Assembly: GCF_018598585.1 (NCBI RefSeq)
Contig: NZ_JAHESD010000044.1
Location: 1-50,387 of the forward strand
Source of the DNA: Chryseosolibacter indicum
Lineage (GTDB): Bacteria > Bacteroidota > Bacteroidia > Cytophagales > Cyclobacteriaceae
Length of the DNA: 50,387 bases
Direction of reading: 5' to 3'
A program made the position numbers and the translations under genes. Positions 33,133 to 40,624 of the stretch are shown in pieces (position 1 is the stretch's first letter; each line of letters starts with the position of its first letter). The notes beneath the pieces are model-generated. The model was not told the origin of the DNA. It saw only the letters and a program-made list of their open reading frames with translations, and ran no database searches.

Positions 33133-34095
33133 ATGAAAGAAATAAAGATAATAGAGGTGAAGTCTGAGATAGGTGCAGGAACGCGGGGGGCCAGTCTTGG
33201 TGTAGAGGCAATGAAAATTGCAAGTCTCGATCTGAACTCTGACTTTTTCAAACAGTATGACTCTATTGAAGTTGAGAACGTAAACGAACTTCTTTTTGAT
33301 GGTGCAAAGCATGCTTACGCCAAATTTATTGATGGCGTTTTGATAATGGAAGAACGTGTTTGCCTTGAAGTCTACGAGACCCTTTTTGATGATTTTGTAC
33401 CTTTCATCATGGCAGGTGACCATAGCACTGCCTATGGTACTATTGCTGGTATTAAAAAGGCATATCCAAAAATAAGACTAGGTGTTATTTGGATAGATGC
33501 GCATGCTGATTTTCATACTCCTTTTACAACGCCTTCTGGTAATATGCATGGCATGGCGCTCGCTATGGCATGCGGAATAGATAACTTGGAATGTAAAGTG
33601 AATGACCCCAGAGGAGAAACGCTTGATTATTGGGAGCAAATAAAGAACGTAGGGATACCAGGTGCAAAGATTTATCCTGAAGATATCGTATTTATTGGTG
33701 TTCGTGATTTAGAGAAACCGGAGAATTACCTGATTAATAAGTACAATATCAATTTCCTGGAAATTGAGGATGTGAAAAAACTAGGTGCCGCAAAGATTGC
33801 TGAAAAGGCACTTGAGATGGTAGATCATTGTGATATGATCTATGTTTCTTTTGATGTTGACAGCATGGATTCAAGAATATCTACAGGTACAGGAACTCCA
33901 GTGCCAAATGGGTTAACTGTTGATGAGGCAAAAACATTGAACGCAGAATTGGCAAAAAGTCCTAAGGTATGTGTCTGGGAAATAGTGGAGGTAAACCCTA
34001 CCCTTGATACGGAGAACAGGATGGCCGAAAGTGCTTTTGAAATTGTAGAAGCAACTGCTAAATCATTAGTTAGTCGCCCTGTATTGGCGGAGTAA
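33133..34095 (+). CDS. Arginase-family ureohydrolase
   Basis: This is a binuclear-manganese ureohydrolase of 320 residues. All metal ligands are visible: His97 (MAGDHS), Asp122/His124/Asp126 (WIDAHADFH) and Asp241/Asp243 (SFDVDSMD). The loop TTPSGNMHGM (about 132-141) is the substrate loop found in arginases, which cleave arginine to ornithine and urea; agmatinases usually differ here. The neighbouring arginine decarboxylase, on the other hand, makes agmatine, so agmatine remains possible. No symbol is assigned for that reason. Start ATG. It ends 5 bp from the START-domain gene on the other strand. Confidence 0.9.
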   Translation: MKEIKIIEVKSEIGAGTRGASLGVEAMKIASLDLNSDFFKQYDSIEVENVNELLFDGAKHAYAKFIDGVLIMEERVCLEVYETLFDDFVPFIMAGDHSTAYGTIAGIKKAYPKIRLGVIWIDAHADFHTPFTTPSGNMHGMALAMACGIDNLECKVNDPRGETLDYWEQIKNVGIPGAKIYPEDIVFIGVRDLEKPENYLINKYNINFLEIEDVKKLGAAKIAEKALEMVDHCDMIYVSFDVDSMDSRISTGTGTPVPNGLTVDEAKTLNAELAKSPKVCVWEIVEVNPTLDTENRMAESAFEIVEATAKSLVSRPVLAE

Positions 34096-34100
34096 GAAAA

Positions 34101-34772
34101 TTATTTTAGAGAAGCTTTCTTTTGAGGCTCCTCCAAAATTTTAATATAGCTTTTAATTGTACTGAGAAGATTGCTTCGGATAACCGGGTCTGTAAAGATC
34201 CGGGGTATATTCCCAGGCATTGACAATATTCTATAAGCAATTTTAATCTTATTGTCTTCAACTTCTTCAAAAAGCCAGCTTCCTGCCAAAACCATTCTGG
34301 TTGCATCATCATCTACCGGAGCATGTGTATCATTAGTTGCTGTTTCAAAGACTACAAAGAGCCGGTTGGAAGTTGAACCTTCCTGAATTCTGTATTCCAG
34401 ATAATGGTCCTGATCACTTACCGGCCATGGTAAATCATGATAAGAGTATTCATACCATACAGAAGTATCTTTTTGAAGATAAACTTTGAATTTTGATACG
34501 TGTTTTTGCCATTCATATATTTTGGATTCATTCTGTACCAGGGCCAGTGCTTCTTTTATTGTTGCTCTAACCGTAAATTCTCCTTTTACTTCGCGCGCGC
34601 GAACCGGAGGATTTGATTTAGGGAATGTAATCCATCGTTCGTAAACAGAGATGTTTCCATCCTCCTTTACTAATTGAAAACCTTCATCTTGTTTTTCCTG
34701 GGAACAGGCATGGAATGCGCCCAGCAGAATGAACGAAAAGAATATAAAATGTGTCTTGTGAGAAAAAATCAT
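34101..34772 (-). CDS. START-domain lipoprotein
   Basis: This is a 223-residue lipoprotein with signal and lipobox AFHAC (Cys23). The mature part is one START/SRPBCC-like domain, a helix-grip fold that binds lipids or other hydrophobic ligands. Visible features are VYERWITFPKSNPPVRAREV, the region KIYEWQKHVSKFKVYL, YEYSYHDLPWPVSDQDH (the DLPWPVSDRD-type motif of bacterial START proteins) and a C-terminal helix IRSNLLSTIKSYIKIL. The ATG at 34772 is used; a TTG one codon earlier is ignored. It stands between polyamine genes on the opposite strand, and a link to them is not evident. Confidence 0.88.
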   Translation of the reverse strand: MIFSHKTHFIFFSFILLGAFHACSQEKQDEGFQLVKEDGNISVYERWITFPKSNPPVRAREVKGEFTVRATIKEALALVQNESKIYEWQKHVSKFKVYLQKDTSVWYEYSYHDLPWPVSDQDHYLEYRIQEGSTSNRLFVVFETATNDTHAPVDDDATRMVLAGSWLFEEVEDNKIKIAYRILSMPGNIPRIFTDPVIRSNLLSTIKSYIKILEEPQKKASLK

Positions 34773-34886
34773 CAATTAAACAAAACCTAAAATACGATAA
34801 CAGGAGCGAAAAGCCAACTTAGAATTAGCCTTGACCTTTCAATCAGCAATTTTTGTGTATTTTCGCCCGAATTTGATTTACAAAAC

Positions 34887-35864
34887 ATGAGCCAGAACAG
34901 ACCAATCTCTTCTTTCATTGAAAAACACTACCTACACTTTAATGCAGCGGCATTGGTAGATGCAGCTAAAGGTTATAAAAAGCATTTAGCGGAAGGAAAA
35001 AAAATGATGGTAACACTTGCCGGCGCAATGAGTACCGGTGAGCTTGGAATCAGCTTTGCAGAGATGATCCGTCAGGACAAAGTGCATATCATTTCATGTA
35101 CAGGTGCAAATCTTGAAGAAGATATCATGAACCTTGTAGCACATTCTCACTACAAGCGTATCCCTAATTACAGGGACTTAACACCTCAGCAGGAGTGGGA
35201 TCTTTTAGAGAATCATCTTAACCGCGTAACAGATACTTGTATTCCTGAAGAGGAAGCTTTTAGAAGATTGCAGAAACATCTTTATAAAGTATGGAAAGAT
35301 GCAGAAGACAAGGGTGAGCGCTTATTTCCTCATGAATTCATGTTCCGCTTATTAAATAGCGGTGACCTGAAACAATACTATGAAATCGATCCTAAGAACT
35401 CGTGGATGATCGCTGCTGCCGAGAAGGGCTTACCAATGGTTGTTCCAGGATGGGAAGATTCTACCATGGGTAATATCTTTGCTTCATACTGTGTTACAGG
35501 TGAGTTAAAGGCATCAACAATGAAGTCTGGTATAGAATACATGATATGGCTTGCAGACTGGTATACACAGAATTCAGGAACCGAGGGCATTGGCTTCTTC
35601 CAGATTGGAGGAGGTATAGCTGGAGATTTCCCGATTTGCGTAGTGCCTATGCTTCACCAGGACCTTGAGCGTGACAACGTTCCTTTCTGGAGTTATTTCT
35701 GCCAGATCAGTGATTCTACAACGAGTTATGGGTCTTATTCAGGAGCCGTACCAAATGAAAAAATCACTTGGGGAAAACTGAGTATAGATACACCTAAATT
35801 TATCGTAGAAAGTGATGCAACAATTGTTGCTCCATTGATCTTTGCATACGTGTTAGAGTGGTAA
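34887..35864 (+). CDS. Deoxyhypusine synthase-like protein (possible polyamine synthase)
   Basis: This is a 325-residue member of the deoxyhypusine synthase family, an NAD-dependent enzyme that transfers an aminobutyl group from spermidine. The catalytic lysine is kept (Lys297 in ITWGKLS), as are VTLAGAMSTGELGISFAEM, CTGANLEEDIMN and GGGIAGDFPI. The eukaryotic KHHIANANL and GSDSGARPDE substrate loops are altered to GDFPICVVPM and GSYSGAVPNE, so the acceptor pocket differs. Bacteria have no hypusinated eIF5A; some bacterial homologues act as homospermidine-type synthases. Next to speA and an arginase-family gene, polyamine formation is the best guess. Start ATG. A terminator follows. Confidence 0.93.
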   Translation: MSQNRPISSFIEKHYLHFNAAALVDAAKGYKKHLAEGKKMMVTLAGAMSTGELGISFAEMIRQDKVHIISCTGANLEEDIMNLVAHSHYKRIPNYRDLTPQQEWDLLENHLNRVTDTCIPEEEAFRRLQKHLYKVWKDAEDKGERLFPHEFMFRLLNSGDLKQYYEIDPKNSWMIAAAEKGLPMVVPGWEDSTMGNIFASYCVTGELKASTMKSGIEYMIWLADWYTQNSGTEGIGFFQIGGGIAGDFPICVVPMLHQDLERDNVPFWSYFCQISDSTTSYGSYSGAVPNEKITWGKLSIDTPKFIVESDATIVAPLIFAYVLEW

Positions 35865-35893
35865 TTGAAAAACTCTGAAAATGATACAACAGG

Positions 35894-35923
35894 CCCATAG
35901 GAAACTATGGGTTTTGTTTTTTT
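35894..35923 (+). terminator. Intrinsic terminator after the DHS-like gene
   Basis: CCCATAG and CTATGGG form a 7-bp stem around GAAA, followed by TTTTGTTTTTTT. It lies 29 bp after the stop. Confidence 0.9.
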
Positions 35924-36003
35924 ATAACCATGTATTCCAGTTTATCTTATTTTTTTAAAAGTCTAATAATCTGCACATTTGCACACCAGAAATTACAGTA
36001 TCC

Positions 36004-37791
36004 ATGAATATTGATTCAGTTCTTCGTTCTTCCATTCAAAAGGCAATACAGGATTTATTTAATCAACAGGTTGATAACTTTCAATTACAACCTACCAATC
36101 AGGAATTTGAAGGATCTCATACTCTTGTTTGTTTTCCTCTAACAAAGCTTAGCAGAAAGAGTCCTGAAGAAACAGGAAAAATCATGGGAGAATACCTAGT
36201 GCAGCATGCGGGAATAGTTGAGCGGTTCAATGTTGTTAAAGGTTTTCTGAATCTTGTGCTGAATGATAAAGTGTGGATTGAAACGCTTCAATCCATTGTA
36301 GAAAACTCTTCTTACGGCCAATTGCCAGAAAGAGGTGAGGAGATAATGATTGAATATTCTTCTCCCAATACAAATAAGCCACTTCATCTTGGTCACCTTA
36401 GAAATAACTTCCTGGGATATAGTGTTGCAGAGATCTATAAGGCCAATGGTTACAAGGTGCACAAAGTGCAGATAATTAACGATAGGGGTATACACATTTG
36501 TAAGTCGATGGCTGCATGGACCCTGTATGGTGAAGGCGAAACACCTGAGAGCAGTGGAATAAAAGGCGATCACCTTGTTGGAAAATATTATGTGGAATTT
36601 GATAAGGCATATAAAGCCCAGGTAAAGGCACTTGTAGAAAAGGGAATGACACAAGACCAGGCTGAGAAGGAGGCTCCCATGATGAAGCTCGCGGCAGATA
36701 TGCTTCGTAAGTGGGAACAGAAGGATTCTGATATAGTTGAACTATGGAAGATGATGAATGGCTGGGTATACAAGGGATTTGATGAGACCTATAAGTTAAT
36801 GGGTGTCGAATTTGACAAGCTTTACTACGAATCAGATACTTACTTGTTAGGAAAAGCAGAGGTTCTAAAAGGTCTTGAAAAAGGCGTATTCTTTAAAAAG
36901 GATGATGGGTCTGTTTGGGTTGATTTAACAGTTGATGGACTTGATCAAAAAGTTTTGCTGAGGTCGGATGGAACATCAGTTTACATGACGCAGGACATAG
37001 GAACTGCTATTCTGCGCTTCAGCGATTTTCCTAAGATCGTTGGTCAAATATATACAGTTGGTAATGAACAGGAATATCACTTCAAGGTTCTGTTTCTTAT
37101 TTTAAATAAACTCGGATACGAGTGGGCGAGGCGCTGTTATCATTTGTCGTATGGTATGGTCGATCTCCCTACAGGTAAAATGAAATCGCGTGAGGGTACT
37201 GTGGTTGATGCTGATGACCTGATCGCAGAAATGATCGAAGAAGCAGAAAAACAGACAAGAGCGCTGGGAAAGATTGAAGATATGAATGGAGAAGAAGCAA
37301 GAGATCTTTTTAAAATGATTGGTCTGGGAGCACTAAAATTCTTTTTGCTTAAAGTAGACCCTAAGAAGAGAATGTTATTTGATCCAAATGAATCAATTCA
37401 ACTACAAGGTTTTACCGGACCATTTATTCAATATACACACGCACGTATAAGGGCTATTATAAGAAAGGCAGAGAGTATCGGAGTTTTTCAGAGTAAATCC
37501 AATTTTAACGAGATAGCGTCACTGGAGCCGGCGGAGCGGGAGGTGATAAAATCCTTAAGTATGTTTGAAAATAAACTTAGGGAGGCAGCTAGAGATTATT
37601 CGCCAGCAGTAATAGCAAATTTTGCGTATGAACTTGCAAAAGAATACAACCAGTTTTACCAAACCATCCCTATATTTAATGAAGCTGATCAAAACAAGCT
37701 TAGGTTAAGAATAGCATTGTCTAAATCAGTAGCTGATGTTATTAACAGGAGCATGGGTCTTCTTGGAATTCACGTTCCTGAGAAGATGTAA
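36004..37791 (+). CDS. argS: Arginyl-tRNA synthetase
   Basis: This is a class Ia aminoacyl-tRNA synthetase of 595 residues. The N-terminal Add-1 domain (1-115) binds the tRNA D-loop. The HIGH motif is HLGH (128-131) in NTNKPLHLGHLRNN. The KMSKS counterpart is KMKSR (about 394-398) in LPTGKMKSREGTVVDADDLI. The C-terminal anticodon-binding helical domain contains FTGPFIQYTHARIRAI and ends in NRSMGLLGIHVPEKM, both usual for ArgS. Start ATG. The gene is isolated between a terminator and an unknown gene; its position after arginine-using genes is probably coincidental. Confidence 0.98.
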   Translation: MNIDSVLRSSIQKAIQDLFNQQVDNFQLQPTNQEFEGSHTLVCFPLTKLSRKSPEETGKIMGEYLVQHAGIVERFNVVKGFLNLVLNDKVWIETLQSIVENSSYGQLPERGEEIMIEYSSPNTNKPLHLGHLRNNFLGYSVAEIYKANGYKVHKVQIINDRGIHICKSMAAWTLYGEGETPESSGIKGDHLVGKYYVEFDKAYKAQVKALVEKGMTQDQAEKEAPMMKLAADMLRKWEQKDSDIVELWKMMNGWVYKGFDETYKLMGVEFDKLYYESDTYLLGKAEVLKGLEKGVFFKKDDGSVWVDLTVDGLDQKVLLRSDGTSVYMTQDIGTAILRFSDFPKIVGQIYTVGNEQEYHFKVLFLILNKLGYEWARRCYHLSYGMVDLPTGKMKSREGTVVDADDLIAEMIEEAEKQTRALGKIEDMNGEEARDLFKMIGLGALKFFLLKVDPKKRMLFDPNESIQLQGFTGPFIQYTHARIRAIIRKAESIGVFQSKSNFNEIASLEPAEREVIKSLSMFENKLREAARDYSPAVIANFAYELAKEYNQFYQTIPIFNEADQNKLRLRIALSKSVADVINRSMGLLGIHVPEKM

Positions 37792-37828
37792 TTGAATTGC
37801 GGAATATTGTTAGACTCATTGGTTGATT

Positions 37829-38425
37829 ATGGAAGTACCAGAATTCGAAACAACAAATAACTTTATTAGGATACCAAAAACTTTTCGGAATTCTGAAACT
37901 GGTAAACTGTTTTCAAATTGCCTTGTATGCGAAAAGTACCTATTAAATGAGGGTACTCCTTACGTGATTGAGAAGGCCGTAAAGCAACATCATGAAGTTA
38001 AAGTAAAGGAGGTAATCTTTGAATATGCGATGTGTATGGAATGTGTTGTTGTAATGAACAACGCGTTAAGTAATGAGTCAAGGGAACGAATTCAAAATTA
38101 TTTTGCAGAAAATACCAACCTCGAATATCGAAGTGAAGAATTGCTAAAGCATAAATCTCTAAGAACTAACAGATGGGTTAGCCATTGTTTAATAAAGAAG
38201 ACTCCTATTTCAAAAAGCCCTGAGTATCAGTTGGTGGCTCAATGCGATGGAAAGTACATGGTGTTTACCGCAATGCCTTTTGCTTTGTCAATGGAAGCAA
38301 TGGGTGAAATTTCTTCATTGTTATCAGCGAAAAGCTTAGGAGAGATGGATGATTTTATAGGTAGGTATTTTACGGGGCCCCCAGAGGTTTCTGAAATACT
38401 AAAGAAGCGATTGATTTTGGTCTGA
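37829..38425 (+). CDS. Cys-rich protein of unknown function
   Basis: This is a 198-residue soluble protein that I do not recognise. Two CxxC knuckles, Cys31/Cys34 (NCLVCEKYL) and Cys69/Cys72 (MCMECVVVM), are 34 residues apart and could hold one zinc ion; Cys120 and Cys139 are additional. The second half is a mixed alpha/beta region ending in GRYFTGPPEVSEILKKRL. The longest frame begins with TTG at 37823; the ATG two codons later is preferred. The gene follows argS by 37 bp on the same strand. Its end overlaps the end of the histidine-kinase-like gene on the other strand by 27 bp. Confidence 0.85.
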   Translation: MEVPEFETTNNFIRIPKTFRNSETGKLFSNCLVCEKYLLNEGTPYVIEKAVKQHHEVKVKEVIFEYAMCMECVVVMNNALSNESRERIQNYFAENTNLEYRSEELLKHKSLRTNRWVSHCLIKKTPISKSPEYQLVAQCDGKYMVFTAMPFALSMEAMGEISSLLSAKSLGEMDDFIGRYFTGPPEVSEILKKRLILV

Positions 38426-39388
38426 TGTGTCTTTGTAGTCGTCACCCTTTTCTATTGCCTTCGTAATTGAGTTAACAACGGCGTCCAGCTTGTCTGCACT
38501 AAGTTGCAGATGACTAACCATGTTTCTGGTATCTTCATCAAGATTTCCTTTCTTTATTAAATTGATTAATCCCAATATGCTTGCCACCGGTGCTCTTAAT
38601 TTATGTGCATTTATAAAGGCATATTCCTCAAGTGCTTGATTCTTCTTTTTTAATTCCAGTGTACGTACATGAATTAAATTTTCGAGGTTCTCATTAATGC
38701 CTCTTATTATTTCTTCCTGTGCCTGAAGTTCTTCATTCTGAAGTTGCACTTCTTCATTGCTTATTTGTAATGCAATTCTTGTTTTTATTTCTTTAACAGT
38801 AAGATTATAACGTGTTTGTATAAGTACAAGCATAAATATTGTTACAACACAAAGGAGTAAACCTCCGTTGGGAAAGAATTCATTTAGAGAAAGATAGGGA
38901 TTGTTGTATATGAAATAGGCTGTTGTAAAAACTGATATAACGATTACAATGGCAGAGTATAACCAATGCCATAGAACAAACATCGCCGCACCTATTATTA
39001 AGGCCATGTAGTTAAAGTTATGTCCAACCAGATGAGTATTATCGTTGTCCAGAAAATTATAAGTGTATGCATTCTGGAGCGAGATTAAAAGCAGGGGAAC
39101 TCCAGCGATATAACTTGAAGGAAGGCTAAGCTTTCTGCATACCCAAAGATTAGCCAAAGTAATCAGCGAAACGCTTACTCTAAGAATAAAGATGTGAAAC
39201 CAGTTCTCGTGAATATTAATGTAATCCGTGACCGCGAAGAGAGGATCTAACAAAATAGCAAACCATGCTGCAGCATGATGATACTTTCCGGAGGCTACCT
39301 CTAGTTCATTTCTCCAGGATCCTTCAGAAACTTGTGCGATTGATTCCTGGGGAGAAATCTTAAATAGGGGGTTGAAGAATAATCGCAT
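38399..39388 (-). CDS. Histidine-kinase-like membrane protein lacking the ATPase domain
   Basis: This 329-residue protein has five to six hydrophobic segments (about 40-190), a coiled coil (205-255, rich in Gln/Glu) and a dimerisation/phospho-acceptor (DHp) helix pair with His262 in FINAHKLRAPVASILGL. It then stops at residue 329, only about 16 residues after the second DHp helix. A HATPase domain of about 120 residues should follow but is absent, and the downstream DNA is a different gene on the other strand. It cannot autophosphorylate alone. It may be phosphorylated by another kinase, form mixed dimers, or be a decayed sensor. The reading frame itself is intact. ATG start. Confidence 0.88.
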   Translation of the reverse strand: MRLFFNPLFKISPQESIAQVSEGSWRNELEVASGKYHHAAAWFAILLDPLFAVTDYINIHENWFHIFILRVSVSLITLANLWVCRKLSLPSSYIAGVPLLLISLQNAYTYNFLDNDNTHLVGHNFNYMALIIGAAMFVLWHWLYSAIVIVISVFTTAYFIYNNPYLSLNEFFPNGGLLLCVVTIFMLVLIQTRYNLTVKEIKTRIALQISNEEVQLQNEELQAQEEIIRGINENLENLIHVRTLELKKKNQALEEYAFINAHKLRAPVASILGLINLIKKGNLDEDTRNMVSHLQLSADKLDAVVNSITKAIEKGDDYKDTSDQNQSLL

Positions 39389-39476
39389 TTAAATGCAAAA
39401 TACTAATGTAAGAAAGTAAAAAAGCGCGCTTGACTAAAAATAAAATATAGAGGTAAGAAAATTGCTGAGGTTAAAA

Positions 39477-39498
39477 AAAATCCGCATGGGCGGATTTT
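39477..39498 (-). terminator. Intrinsic terminator after the small basic protein gene
   Basis: AAAATCCGC and GCGGATTTT form a 9-bp stem around ATGG. Leftward the stem is followed by eight T in total. It lies 30 bp past the stop of the 70-codon gene at 39529, which supports that gene being transcribed. Confidence 0.8.
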
Positions 39499-39528
39499 AA
39501 ATACTTTAATTAATCTATGATGTGAGAT

Positions 39529-39741
39529 TTATAATTCTTCGTCTGCTCCTTTGCTTTTTTTTCTATCACGCTCCCATTGTAGGATACTTGCATCTTCAAG
39601 TGTTAACTTATTTCCCTGATCTTCAACCAATGCAGTACTATTTCCGTTTTTCTTAATACTCGTTTTTCCTGTAGGGGCTGATGTACTACTTTTTGATCGG
39701 CCCTTCTTAATTTTTGAAATCTTATTTTTGCTTGCTTTCAT
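39529..39741 (-). CDS. Small basic protein (unknown)
   Basis: This is a 70-residue protein. Residues 1-35 are rich in Lys, Ser and Thr (KISKIKKGRSKSSTSAPTG), similar to nucleic-acid-binding tails. The rest is acidic to mixed (LTLEDASILQWERDRKKSK). It has no membrane helix and no family I know. It has an ATG start and its own terminator. It is probably a real gene, although short Lys-rich frames in AT-rich DNA can be spurious. Confidence 0.6.
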   Translation of the reverse strand: MKASKNKISKIKKGRSKSSTSAPTGKTSIKKNGNSTALVEDQGNKLTLEDASILQWERDRKKSKGADEEL

Positions 39742-39964
39742 ACCTTCTTCTTTTCAAGTGGATGTAACATACTGACAAATTTTAAGCCCGCAAGGCGGCA
39801 ATCAATAAATATTATTGTTTCTGATGTTACTCCGGCGCTCGTTACTTTCTATCTGTGTTGTGGGGATTTTTTTACATGGCTGATTGCTTCTCTTCATTAA
39901 TTGTTAAAATAACATTTGATTATTGTCCTTTGGCCTTAGGAACAGGTTTTTCGCAACTGCTCTG

Positions 39965-40537
39965 ATGAATGAAGAAGATTTATTAAAAAAGATTGAACGA
40001 TTTGCAGATGCGGCTCATGGTGCTCAAACCAGAAAGTATACAAATGATCGCTATATAGTCCATCCTATTCGCGTAATGAACTTATGCGAGCACTATAACA
40101 ATGATATTGCCGTATTGGCAGCCGCTTTATTGCATGATGTTCTTGAAGATACCGCTGTAACAAGAGATGAATTATTTACTTTCCTCAAGATGCAAATGGA
40201 TACAAAAACAGCCAACAGCACCATAAAACTAGTAGAGGAATTAACTGACATTTATACAAAAAATAATTTTCCTTCTTTGAATAGAAAGGTAAGAAAGGCT
40301 CTCGAGGCACAGCGACTATCTCTTGTTAGCTCAGACGCTCAGACAATTAAATATGCCGATATTATTGATAATTCTGACCTTGTTACCGCAGATCCTGATT
40401 TTGCAACTGTATATCTGCGGGAAGCTTCGATACTTTTAGAGATAATGCAAAAGGGGAACAATGATTTACGAGATAAAGCAATTCAGCGAATAACAGAATG
40501 TAAGCGCATTCTAAAAAGGATAAAATTTTCTCAATAG
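39965..40537 (+). CDS. HD-domain protein, small alarmone hydrolase-like (MESH1/SpoT-type)
   Basis: This is a single-domain HD phosphohydrolase of 190 residues, the size of MESH1-type (p)ppGpp hydrolases. The metal-binding set is complete: His33 (YIVHPIRVM), His57-Asp58 (LLHDVLEDT), Glu61-Asp62, and the later KYADIIDN (Lys129, Asp132), the counterpart of SpoT KLADRLDN. No synthetase or TGS domain is attached. The ATG at 39965 is chosen over an upstream TTG (39923) that adds a non-conserved tail. It stands alone before the aldehyde dehydrogenase gene. Activity on (p)ppGpp is likely from family, not shown. Confidence 0.88.
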   Translation: MNEEDLLKKIERFADAAHGAQTRKYTNDRYIVHPIRVMNLCEHYNNDIAVLAAALLHDVLEDTAVTRDELFTFLKMQMDTKTANSTIKLVEELTDIYTKNNFPSLNRKVRKALEAQRLSLVSSDAQTIKYADIIDNSDLVTADPDFATVYLREASILLEIMQKGNNDLRDKAIQRITECKRILKRIKFSQ

Positions 40538-40624
40538 GTTTCATATTCTGAAAATCCTATTTTGCATGTAAAAATGATTATTCCCTGATCCTGGAAGTAA
40601 TCCGATCATTAATAGTAAACACTA

